Shown: positions 51,671 through 60,936 of the stretch, piece after piece
Layout: each line of letters opens with the position of its first letter
How positions within the stretch are numbered: the first letter of the stretch is position 1
NCBI GenBank assembly: GCA_964036045.1
Contig: OZ038390.1
Coordinates: 40,370,525 to 40,434,524 of the forward strand
DNA length: 64,000 bases
DNA from: Eutreptiella sp. 'Long Island Sound 2002'
Lineage: Eukaryota > Euglenozoa > Euglenophyceae > Eutreptiales > Eutreptiaceae
Reading direction: 5' to 3'
Program-made: the position numbers and the translations under genes
Notes under the pieces: model-generated
What the model was told of the DNA's origin: nothing
The model's database searches: none
Seen by the model: the letters and a program-made list of their open reading frames with translations, nothing else

Positions 51671-52294
51671 TTAGGTGGCGGCGCCGCTGGCTGGGTGGTC
51701 AGGCGCGTCGTGTTGCGTGGTGCGCAGGGCTCCTGGGGTGCTGTGGGTGCCGCCGGTGTCGGTGCGCCGACGCTTGTGGGGTGGAGAGGGGTCGTGTGTG
51801 TGCGGGGCTGGGCTTGGGGTGATGTCCCACAGGCGGATGCCGTCTCGCTTTGTCTCCTGGAGGGTCTCCTGCAGGCGCCTGAGGACATACGGGTGGTCCT
51901 GGGGCGCGGGGAGGTTGCGGGGGTGGACTCCCAGGGGGTGGAGCGCATCAGCCAGCATGGCTTCCCACGCGGCCTGCGGCATCCACCCCCCCGCCGGCCG
52001 GAGGCGGCAGTTCTCCACCGACCCCTTGCGGGGCCGATAGACCAGGCCCTCGAGGGTGGGCTCTCCCCGGGCCCACTTTCGCAGCTCCCGGAGCTGCGTG
52101 TGGGTCCAGCGCTGCCACCACTGTCCCTGGGCGGGCCTGCGGTCTTGGGCGGAGGAGTGGGCCTGGGTGGGTGTGACGGGGTTGTGGAGACCGGTGGCGG
52201 TGGCGGGCCTGGGGGATTCCTCGTAGTCCTGTTCCGTGGGGGTGCGCGGGGAGTGGAGGCGCGCGCGGTTGTGGACCCGCGGGTGTGCGCGCAC
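51671..52294 (-). CDS. MPQAAWEA-domain protein (element D)
   Basis: A 207-codon frame. The N-terminal 55 residues are H/T/P-rich. The conserved region (about residues 58-165) has GQWWQRWTHTQLRELRKWAR, LEGLVYRPRKG, GGWMPQAAWEAMLADALHPL and PYVLRRLQETLQETKRDG. The C-terminus has a basic KRRRTD patch, possibly a nuclear localisation signal. The element A frame (7766-8584) shares the WW start, the LRELRKW-like helix and the MPQAAWEA core, with different spacing between them. Repeated occurrence suggests a domain needed by the element. I do not recognise it; an ORF1-like nucleic-acid-binding role is only a guess. Confidence 0.55.
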   Translation of the reverse strand: MRAHPRVHNRARLHSPRTPTEQDYEESPRPATATGLHNPVTPTQAHSSAQDRRPAQGQWWQRWTHTQLRELRKWARGEPTLEGLVYRPRKGSVENCRLRPAGGWMPQAAWEAMLADALHPLGVHPRNLPAPQDHPYVLRRLQETLQETKRDGIRLWDITPSPAPHTHDPSPPHKRRRTDTGGTHSTPGALRTTQHDAPDHPASGAAT

Positions 52295-53125
52295 CGTCTC
52301 CGCCTAGGGGTTGGGCGGGGACTCGCGGCGGCGGCGGTAGCGGGGCACGCGCTGTATGTGGGCTGTCATCGAGGGTTGGTAGGGGGGCGGGGACGCTGCT
52401 GGCGGACCCTGGCGTCGTTCTGGCCTGGTCGGGGGCGGTCCGTGGGCCTGGGGTGCGGGCTTTGCGAGGTGGCGGGACGAGGTGCGTCGTGCTTCGGCCG
52501 CGGCGCGCTCCGCTATGAAGGTTGTGGCGGTGGCGTCGGTGACGGTGGGGGGGCGCCGTGCTGGGCGCTGCTGCCTCCGGGCCTGGGACGGCTGGGGCCG
52601 GGTGTCATAGAGGACGTCCTCGGGGGGCCGGGCTCGCGCTGCCGTCGTGGCGCCGGGTTTGGGCTTGAGTTTGGGCTTGGCTGCGGGTTGCGGTCGTGGC
52701 GCGCTGACGGGTTTGGGTGGCTGTTTGGCGGCGGTCTTGGGTTTCGGCTGGGTCGCGGGTGTGGGCCTTGTCGGGGCGTGGGCCTTGGCGGCGGCGCGGT
52801 TGCTCGCGGTGGGGGCGGGTTTGGGGGCCCGTTTGGGAGGTGTTCCCCGCGGCCTGGGGGGTGGAGTGCTGGATGAGGACGTGGTGGTGGTGGTGGATGA
52901 GGTGGTCGTGGTGGTGGAGGTTGTGGAGTCGGAGGCGGAGGAGAGGGCTGTGGGAGACGGCGGAGGGTCCTGGGCCTCGGGGGCGGGCGTAGGATGCTGG
53001 GTCCTGCAAGTAGTGAGAACGAGGGTGCGGGTTCGGGCAGCGGGCGTGTGCGCGCGTTTTCCCTGGTGATCCGTGCGTGCTGGTGCTGGTGTGGCGGCGT
53101 TGTCTCGGCTGCGCGGGCACGTGGG

Positions 53126-54083
53126 TTACCCGGGGGGTGGCCATATCTGCTCCAGGACGTGCGGGTGTGTTTGCTGGAGGTAGTCGAGGGTGCGGAAGAA
53201 GCATCGCTGGATGCCGGGCATGTCCTCCTCTGTGAGGTGGGGGTAGTTTAGGGTAGGGGTGTCTGGGCCCGGCCACAGCAGCGCCATGAGGCGGGCTGCC
53301 ACCATGTATGGGCAGAGCTGTAGGGTGGTGGGGCGTGGGGGGGTGGGTCCCCTGCGGTTTGGGGGGGCTTCCCTCTGCTGGGGGCGCAGCGTGACCACCC
53401 ACACCCACCGGTCCGTGGGGATCCCCCAGGTCCGTTGGGTCCACTTGGCGAGGCAATACATCGCCCTACAAAGGCCCTGGCTGCCGCTGCGGATGGAGAG
53501 CAGCGTGTCCAGGGATTTGCGTTCCCACGTGCCCCAGATGGGGGGGTCGCCCGGGTCGTCCCCCCTGGCGTACGTGTCGAGGCCTGGGTTGTGTGGGGGG
53601 GGGGGCGTAGTCGGCGGGGAGGAGGGAGTCGGTGCCGTGTACCACCTAGTGGTCAGTGGGTGCATGGTAGTGGGTGGTGGAGAGGGTGTAGTGCAGATTG
53701 TACATGAGGGTCATGTACATGGAGGGGGTTGGCTGCTGGTCGTCGGGGGTGGGGATGTCCCCCGGGACGTGGTGCCGGAAGTTGCTCAGGGAGGCCATCC
53801 GGGCTGCCCATGTTTCCCGCTCCCACTCTTTGGTGTTGTCGGGGGTGGCGCCGGGTGGGGGCTGGGCCATGTTGGGTTCGCGGTAGCGGGTGCGGCCCTG
53901 GGTGCTGTCCCGCTCCGGCACGGGGTGTCCGACTAGGTGTCGCCCCCAGTCGATGGGGGGCACCCAGATCCGGCTCCCCGTGGGGGGCGGGCTCTCGCCG
54001 TCTGGGGTGGCACGTGGGGGGCGGTCGTGTCGGGCGACGTGGAGGAAGGCGTCGAAGAGGAAGTCTCGAACGCCTTCCCCCAT
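53126..54083 (-). pseudogene. N-terminal ORF of element D, unknown family
   Basis: Two overlapping minus-strand frames read as one protein. Frame 54083-53646 starts MGEGVRDFLFDAFLHVARHD and contains RIWVPPIDWGRHLVGHP, KEWERETWAARMASLSNFRH and PSMYMTLMYNLHYTLSTTHY. Frame 53665-53126 continues with TRWYTAPTP, IWGTWERKSLDTLLSIRSGS, LCRAMYCLAKWTQRTWG, LCPYMVAARLMALLWPGPD, and MPGIQRCFFRTLDYLQQTHP. A one-base shift near 53660 joins them; a TAG ends the first. Many W, Y and amphipathic helices suggest a folded protein rather than low complexity. No motif matches a reverse transcriptase, endonuclease or integrase that I know. The start lies about 30 bases inside the present 5-prime end. Confidence 0.5.
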
Positions 54084-54128
54084 GGTGGCCGCCTGGACCA
54101 GGGTGGCATAACATTAGATTCGGGCCAC

Positions 54129-54640
54129 CTCGCCCTCCTGTCGCCATCCTGTCGCCTCCCTGTCGCCTCCTTGTCGTTGTTTCGGCACTTTTGGTCCCCT
54201 GTCGCTCCCCTGTCGCTTGCCTGTCGCTTCCCTGTCGCTGTCCTGCCGCTCCCCTGTCGCTCCCCTGTCGCTTCCCTGTCGCTTTCCTGCCGCCCTCCTT
54301 TCGCTAGCCTGTCGCTTCCTGTCGCTTCTTGTCGTTTCCTGTCGCCATGCTACTTTTTGCCTGGCGCCTTCCTGTCGCTCTCTTGTCGCTCTCCTGTCGT
54401 TCCCTCCTGTCGTTCTCCTGTCGCTATTTCCTGTTGCCTCCCTGTCGCCCTCCTGTCGCTTGCCTGTCGTCTTCCTGCCGCCTCCCTGTCGCCTCCCTGT
54501 CGCCTCCCTGTCGCCTCCCTGTCGCCCAACGTGGTAACCTGTCGCTCTGCTGTCGCTTGCCTGTCGCTTGCCTGTCGCTTGCCTGTCGTCTTCCTGCCGC
54601 CTCCCTGTCGCCTCCCTGTCGCCTCCCTGTCGCCCAATGT
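54129..54640 (-). repeat. Subterminal array near transposase 3-prime end
   Basis: GCGACAGG units on the minus strand at 10-11-base spacing, with several GGCGACAGGGA blocks in tandem and the same GGTTACCACGTTGGGCGACAGG punctuation seen in the short copy. Confidence 0.9.
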
Positions 54641-54845
54641 GTTACCCTATCGATGGAAAGCCATAGATACCTCAAACAGGCAGTTCGATAGTACTAAAAA
54701 TGTTCTTTATTGATGCCAAATTGTGAGATCTCGCCTTAGCAAACCTCCCCAAAGGTGTGCAAAGCAATGATGCAAATCGTAGATCGATGGTTCAATCATT
54801 TGCATTGTTTGACAATCCTAAATTGCTAACACTCTTGGTGATCTA

Positions 54846-55091
54846 CTATGCACATTTGCATGGCCGCTCAGCTGTAGGCTCGCAACCATTTTGCAAATCA
54901 AACTGAATCTGACAATTATGTAGTACACACGCCGCCAAGAAGAAGTAGGTCAACTCATTATATTCGTACGATCCACCTCGGCTCTTAACTTGATGAAAAA
55001 GACCAAACTTCTTGATGTTGGAGAATGCGTTCTCAATAGCAATGCGCTCCTGAGGTGCAACGATGAAAGAGCAATGTACTACACGAATCAA
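54846..55091 (-). CDS. Harbinger transposase C-terminal exon
   Basis: Ends at TAG after CEPTAERPCKCA. It contains APQERIAIENAFSNIKKFG, YEYNELTYFFLAACVLHNC and IQFDLQNGCE. The Glu in ENAF is placed as the third catalytic residue of the DDE nuclease, and AACVLHN is the usual C-terminal helix of this family. CACCTCAG directly before GAGCGC looks like a splice acceptor, so the first Met in the frame need not be the start. Upstream exons with the two catalytic Asp were not recognised. Confidence 0.7.
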   Translation of the reverse strand: MIRVVHCSFIVAPQERIAIENAFSNIKKFGLFHQVKSRGGSYEYNELTYFFLAACVLHNCQIQFDLQNGCEPTAERPCKCA

Positions 55092-55099
55092 ACGTACAT

Positions 55100-55567
55100 T
55101 TATTTGGCTTTGGGCTTTTGCGTGCTAGTGCTTGCGTCCAAGAAATAGGACGAAAACTTGATGTTCCAAGCCGGGGTGTCGTACTTCGTGTACTTTTTCA
55201 ACACCTCTTCCCGTAGCTTCTTGACAGCAGCCAGCCAATCGGCCGTATTCATCCCGCAATACTTTGCCCAAATCCTCTTGACGCGCTCCGTCCCCAACTA
55301 GCTGCCGTGCTCGCTGTTCACAATGATTGAGCCCAAGGCAGTTCGCGTGCGCCATGGGGCTGCATTGTTGAGCAGAGCTGCCCATTGACCCAGGCCCATG
55401 CGCTTGCATAAAGCCAGCACGTATTCTGGCTCACTTTCTTCATACGCTCGGTTCACTGGAACCTCTTGTGGTGGGACGTCGGACATTAGTATGTTTCTCT
55501 GAAAATGCGTTGGTAAAAGCATTGCACACCACAATTTAGATGACTTGTCATTCCTACCCCAAGTCAC
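55100..55567 (-). pseudogene. Second ORF of Harbinger element, TAG-split
   Basis: One frame interrupted by a TAG at 55298-55300. Before it: PEYVLALCKRMGLGQWAALL and APWRTRTALGSIIV. After it: RVKRIWAKYCGMNTADWLAA, LREEVLKKYTKYDTPAWN and KFSSYFLDAS, ending at TAA. Harbinger elements normally carry a second, Myb/SANT-like DNA-binding protein. The spaced aromatic residues could fit such a domain, but I am not certain. The TAG, unless read through, makes it non-functional. Confidence 0.45.
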
Positions 55568-58046
55568 CCGAAACTATCATGAGCAAACAGACTGCACACC
55601 ACAATTTAGGAAACTTTGGATTCCCAGCCCAAGCCCATAAACGGGCACAAAACCTGCCAAAATGTTGCTGTGGCATACATCACATGTAAAAAACACCGAC
55701 GTCATTGTGTCACACATTGCTTGGCTTGTTTCCCGTCCACTGCACTTTTTGTGTCAAAAGTGGTTCATCGCAATGTCGATGGCTGCAAAGAGGGTTCTCT
55801 ATCAATGATACAGAGTCTGTGCTCAGCTCTGCAACACGTGCAAACCTAATGATGTGAGTGCTGACGCTATTCATGGTGCTTGTGATGACGCTTGTGCTAC
55901 AACGGAATGACCAATTTTAGCCCTTTAAATTTGGGCCCTACCTCCATGAGGCAAGTTTTGCAACCGAAATTTAACCCTTCTACTTTGCATGTAAAACATT
56001 TTGAAACGCGCTACACTTTTTTTTATCTATGCCTTGCACTGTTCTTTCAATGATCCACTTAGCGTATTTGGGAGAATAATTTCCAAACCTTGAACACTGA
56101 ACTGAACACTATTTGGACTACCACCCACCCACCCCATGCTACAACGCCCCCTGGGCCTGATGAAAAATGATCTATCCAAGGGTGGAGATCCATGTTACAC
56201 CTAATGTTGGTCATCAGGAAAGGTGGTCAGCATTGTAACACCACCTCTTAGATTTGCTCCCCCACTGGGCAGTGTGTGGAATCCCATGCATTTAAGACAG
56301 GGTCTTGGCGGTGGGCCTGAAAAGTTACTGTAAGCGGGAGAGATTACCCACCGTTTGGAACACTGGGGCATAATCTTTACCCAAGATATTTTTACCCAAA
56401 CTGTACTGTTGCACGCACAGAAATACATCAGGAACACTGGGCCCTCTTGGCAAAACAGGTACTTGCCTTGACCACCAGGGCACCATGCAACCAGAAACAA
56501 AGCAGAGAGACATCCTTTGGCCTTGAATATGCTTCATGGTGCTGGCTGGGCCATGAAACATCACTGCCTCTTTGTGCACGCTCAAAGGTCCAACAAACAA
56601 ACACTCAGAGAAAAGAGGGTGGTTGAAGTTCGATTGTGCTACACTCAACTTACCTTGTGGGTGCGTTTCCAAACAATCACCACGAAAAGGTGAGTTTGCG
56701 TTGCACACCCACTTCAGAGCAACCAAGTGCTCCTCTTATTACGATACCACACCGGCCCCCAGGCACTGTCCAAATTTCGGCACATCGTACACCCCTTCCC
56801 GTGTGCTTGAACACCAGTGCCAGATAGAGAAAGCTGGAAAAAATCCCCAAACCTCCACACGATCATCCGACAGAACAAAGGATGCAATTCCCCCCACAGC
56901 AACCATAGAAGTCCACAAAGCTGATAAAGTCCAAGGCTCCCGGTTGTCCCAAGGCAGCACAGGCACACACAGCCACGCGCGAGCCTGGCACTACGAAATG
57001 CTCGTCATCGTTAAGCTTTCAGGCAGCATAGGCGCAGTCAGCAGTGCAAGATCACAGTGATGCGCAAGAGTCTCAACCGTTGGCGATGGCGTCGAGCAGG
57101 CCCCGTGTGTCCTCTCGTGTGCGGCAAACTTGCAAATCGTTCTCAACGTTTTCCTTGTGCAAATCCTGAAAATGCACAAGTGCGAAGCACGTGTAAGCCC
57201 TCGACGCTACTACCCTCTGCGACATACATTCAGTTCTGCGCATCAGCCGTAAAAGTCTTCAGATCGTCAAACTGCGTCAACAGACTGTTCATAATAGTCT
57301 GAGATAGTGGTTCATTGTTTGAAAGAGAGGAAGCGGCAAACTGAAAAAGCAGTGCACTTTGGCAAAGTGAATTACCTGGACTTGATCAACCAGTTGTGTG
57401 TTCTCAAACTGCTCCGTCAGTTGCTTCAGCGTGTCGCTGCAGGTTGAAGATTAGTGGGGTGCTGAGTTGTGCTGTGCTGTGCCGTGCGGTGCTGAATTGT
57501 GCTGTGCTGTGCCGTACGGTGCTGAATGGTGCTGCGCTCTGCTGTGCGGGCGTTGTACACACACACACACACACACACACAAGTACCTTTTCTTTCTTGT
57601 TTCTTCTTCTTGCGGCCTTGTCTGAGATAACGGAGAGCATGTTCATAACAGAAACTATAAACAGAAAATGGGAAAAGAAGAGGACAAAAACGCAATCAGA
57701 AACAATTTTTGGATTAACTCAATGAAATGCTTGCATAAATAAAAGTTCTTGCTGTCGGGACGAGTTCTTGCTGTCGGGACCTGTCGGGGTCATTTCTGAT
57801 CGGGAAAGTTTGCAGTTGACACTTATCTTTATCATTTAGTTCTCAGTTTCAGGCGAAATCTACCTGCGGAATGAATCGATAAAAGATGAAAATTCACCAA
57901 ACGCTAAAAGTTTATCCATCTAACAATGAAATGACATCTTCATAAGAATCCAAATAAATGTAAAACATTGGTTCTCATTTTCTTTGCATATATCCACCTG
58001 TATAAAAATCCATGTACTATTTTGTCCCACTTGTTGTCTTCCACAG
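55568..58046. other. Interior of Harbinger element, exons not resolved
   Basis: Several 75-160-codon frames exist on both strands (for example 56325-56726 minus and 56572-57060 plus) but none shows a clear DDE or DNA-binding motif. A minus-strand stretch near 56740-56890 (LSDDRVEVWGFFPAF) could be a decayed transposase piece. Near 57464-57545 is a GTGCTGTGCTGTGC tandem repeat; an AC dinucleotide run lies at about 57557-57582. Confidence 0.4.
57557..57582. repeat. (AC)n microsatellite
   Basis: Thirteen or so uninterrupted AC units inside the Harbinger interior. Confidence 0.9.
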
Positions 58047-58519
58047 GCCTGTCGCTCTCCTGTCGCACCCCTGTCGCCTTCCTGTCGCCTTCCTGTCGCC
58101 TTCCTGTCGCAAAAAAACACCCTGCCGCTCTCCTGTCGCTCTCCTGTCGCTCTCCTTTCGCTCTCCTGTCGCTTTCTGCTGTCGCATCCATGTCGCTTCC
58201 CTGTCGCCGCTAGCCCTGTTGCCCTCCTGTCGTCTTCCTGTCGCTTTCCTGTCGCGTATCCTGTCGCTATGTCTTGTTTCCTGTCGCTTCCCTGTCGCCA
58301 CCCTGTCGCCGCCCTGTCGCCGCCCTGTCGCCCTCCTGTCGCCCTCCTGTCGCACCTCCCCTGTCGCCTTCCTGTCGCCTGCCTGTCGCTTCCTGTCGCT
58401 TCCCTGCCGCTTTCCTGCCGCTGGCCTGTCGTCTTCCTGTCGCCACCCTGTCATCTTCCTGTCGGCACCCTGTCGCCTTCCTGTCGCTCCCTGCCGCATT
58501 TCACCGTCGCCTGCCTCGC
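58047..58519 (-). repeat. Subterminal array at the 5-prime end of Harbinger
   Basis: GCGACAGG units on the minus strand, in direct rather than inverted orientation relative to the other end. Sequence matches 42262-42714 of the short copy closely, including the variants GCGGCAGGAAA and GCGACAGGATACGCGACAGG. Confidence 0.9.
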
Positions 58520-58535
58520 GTGGCCCGAATCTATT

Positions 58536-58816
58536 GAACGCCCTGTGACATGCAAAAGACGCTGCGAAGTAGGACAGAACTAACTGTGCATAATTTTGTG
58601 ATTTTTCTGTACTACACTGCAGGGTCTTGCATTTATAATGATGATCCGGACTGAATCTTGTATGTGCCATTGCTGATTGTGTATTCCCTGGGATCCGGAG
58701 TCGTTGACCCAAAACTCTGCAACCTCGGAAATCTTAAACTAAGATGGAGGTTACACCAATCTCAAAACAAACGTTGTGGTAGCCTTACTGCTGCTGCGCA
58801 GGCCAGTGCCTTTTGC
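58536..58816. other. Spacer next to right arm
   Basis: About 280 AT-richer bases between the Harbinger element and the right arm. No gene or repeat recognised. Without elements D and Harbinger, this would be the only spacer between the two inverted arms. Confidence 0.5.
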
Positions 58817-58947
58817 TTTGTGTTACAATCCCTTTTATTGCACTGCCAATGCACAGTTGGTGTACCATTTTCAAGCCGATCCGGGTTCATTTTGCATCAC
58901 CTTGTTTCGGTGGTTAGCGTTGACAGACACGTTCCAACCGAAAGACA

Positions 58948-60040
58948 CTAACAACTACTTTGGTAGCTAAATGGTAGCAAAATGCATTTATGAGGGTTGC
59001 TGAGTGGTTGTGCTTCTTTCACCAGTACGGTTTCCACGCACTCCAGGAAGACCTCCTGAGAGGACCGCCCGTCACGCGTTCCTTTCAGTGTCAGTGGACA
59101 CTGTGCGTGCAGGAACATGTCGCTTCTTATTTTTTTGGTGTTCCATAGGAGTGTTGGTTTTGTGGCCTGGCCTTGTGCATTAACAGCAAATATGGCTGTG
59201 GTGTGTTGCCGCTGCCAGCCACGGCGCCGAGCCAGAGTTTTTGTTCCCTTCCTCACCCACACACGCTCTGGCACGGTGGAGAACTGGCAAAAAAACCCTG
59301 ACTCATCCTCGTTCCAGATGTGGCAGGGGTTGTAGGCAACTTTTTCTAAACCTTGCTTTAAATGATTATTAAAAAACTCTGTCCACTGCTAGGGGTCAAA
59401 CGACCAGAGGCACGCTGCGATTCAACATTTTCAGCAAGTTCTGAAACAAAGGCACTGTTGCGACGCTTAAACAGTTTCCACCATGTCTTACCAAACTTAC
59501 AAGGGAGAGCAAGGTTTCTGCACACTGCTTTTCTTATCCGCCATGGCTTGAGCTTCATCTGTGGTCTTGCACAGTGTAGGGCACACCATTTGATCCGCAC
59601 ACTCATCCATCCACATTGTCAAGGTCGCCCAACCGGATAGGGCTTTGGACCCCTCTTCACCTCACACGGCTCGTAGCGACTGCAGCAAAGAGCAAATGGG
59701 AAAAAGCGCGACGCGCGCCAGCTTGTTGTCTCCTGCGCGTTGTGTCCTGTTTGATGCGCGGCTGCCTTCATCACTGCGTTACAGGTAACACAGCACACCT
59801 CATTCGCCCAATTGCGTCACTTAGAGTCTGGCGGTGTACTCCCATCTCAGTCGTACCTTTGCGAACACTCTTGGCTTTGATAAGGCAGTTGGCGGCGACG
59901 CGTTCCATTTATGACGGCTTTTCCCATAGTGGAAGGATGTATAGGACCCGGGAGGGAGGCTTTTGGCGCGTGACTCCTGTGTGTTGTTTTGTAGCCTTTG
60001 TTACCTCCGCAATCCAATGGCGTGCCCTTCTTTTGTAGTC
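58948..60040 (-). pseudogene. pogo/CENP-B-type transposase, right arm copy
   Basis: The minus-strand frames 59274-58948 and 59606-59358 encode the same DDE start (VRKGTKTLARRRGWQRQ) and CENP-B-like segment (KFGKTWWKLFKRRNSAF) as the left arm, with the same frame change near 59390. The N-terminal HTH part lies in the complement of roughly 59830-60030, also frame-shifted. The gene is dead and lacks the C-terminal catalytic half. Confidence 0.8.
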
Positions 60041-60747
60041 ACGCATCTGAACACATGAATCTACAAAAAAAATTTCGCAGCTTTCTGTCTAAGTTATTTT
60101 GAATTTCGTCTTAAAGTACTTGAGATCTTCTCTCTTCTTTGCTGGCACAAAAACAGGCGCGACCGCAAACCCGTGATCTCTGCGCGGCCCCTTCCGGCAC
60201 CGATTTCTGCAGTACCAGCCAGATTTTGCATATTGAACCAAAAACATTGAAAAACTTCAAGATTTGACCTAAAACATTACCTATTTACAGCTGCCAGCTT
60301 TAATTGCGGCTCTCACTTTTAGTAGCATTGATTTGGTAAAGTAATTGGCTACTCTACCTTAAGAGTGGCTTAACAAAACGCCGTGTCCATTTTCCTGATC
60401 TACATTGGCAATTGGGGGCTATGTGTTAGTTACACTATGGGGCTCACTCATGGCAACACAATCCTCTATTGTTATATTGAAGCAGGTCACAACCCTACCC
60501 TGGTATATTACCCCTAAGGAAAAATTATATGGCCATATACATGGGATATATATGGGATAGGGTATATCATACTCCATTTCCTTGTTAGGAACATAGGATG
60601 TGGGATAGATAAGGCAATCTTGGAAGTTTAGTAGCTATATCAATTAGTGGATGATAGGGTGGATTTCAGATATGTGCATATCAGGTATTTCATTGGCTAT
60701 GTGTACCATATCTGTTTGCAGGATACTATTCAGTCAACATTATCGTT

Positions 60748-60936
60748 ATGTCTTCTGTGTCAAGCAATCTTGCTGCCCATGCCACTGCGACCTCTGCTCC
60801 TGACCACTCCGTCTGGTTTCATGGTAGCAGAGGCGAAAATTTTTCGTCTCTGTTGGGCGTTTGGCATCGCGGAAAACGATCGGTCCAAGACATCGTGGAC
60901 CAATTCAAATTAAAGTCTCTTCCCCGGGAGGGATAG
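60748..60936 (+). CDS. Conserved 62-codon ORF before gag, right arm
   Basis: Same small protein as 48231-48419, ending LKSLPREG. It overlaps the beginning of the longer Gag frame (60861) in a different frame. Near-identity between arms could reflect recent duplication rather than selection, so coding status is uncertain. Confidence 0.4.
   Translation: MSSVSSNLAAHATATSAPDHSVWFHGSRGENFSSLLGVWHRGKRSVQDIVDQFKLKSLPREG

Larger units (their letters stand above)
50343..54112 (-). mobile_element. (CCTA)n-tailed element D, with coding region
   Basis: Read on the minus strand. The 5-prime end is near 54112 (next to the Harbinger insertion), followed by ORFs at 54083-53126, a P/T/H-rich region (about 53126-52600), the MPQAAWEA frame (52294-51671), a GC-rich region, a 65-bp minisatellite (50925-51115), a 3-prime segment with CCGCCCAAAGGAGGGG (complement at 50562-50577), and the tail (AGGT repeats 50343-50358 on the plus strand). 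It has the most coding sequence of the four copies. Unlike the others no direct duplicated flank is visible: the left flank reappears only inverted at 58817. The true 5-prime end may lie beyond the Harbinger element. Confidence 0.7.
54116..58532 (-). mobile_element. Harbinger-type DNA transposon, 4.4 kb
   Basis: Terminal inverted repeats AGATTCGGGCCAC / GTGGCCCGAATCT with ATT duplicated on both sides (54113-54115, 58533-58535). Subterminal GCGACAGG arrays (CCTGTCGC on the plus strand) occupy 54129-54640 and 58047-58519. Genes read on the minus strand; the transposase C-terminus is at 54846-55091. It is the apparent parent of the 1.56-kb copy at 42249-43804, with matching sequence over both ends. 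A 3-bp duplication and the AACVLHN motif fit PIF/Harbinger. The 55570-58040 interior has no clearly recognisable exon; the N-terminal transposase part was not identified. Confidence 0.85.

Noticed and set aside
55616-57060. Plus- and minus-strand frames in the Harbinger interior as transposase exons
   Set aside because: No DDE or HTH motif could be placed with confidence in any frame; they are described only as unresolved interior.
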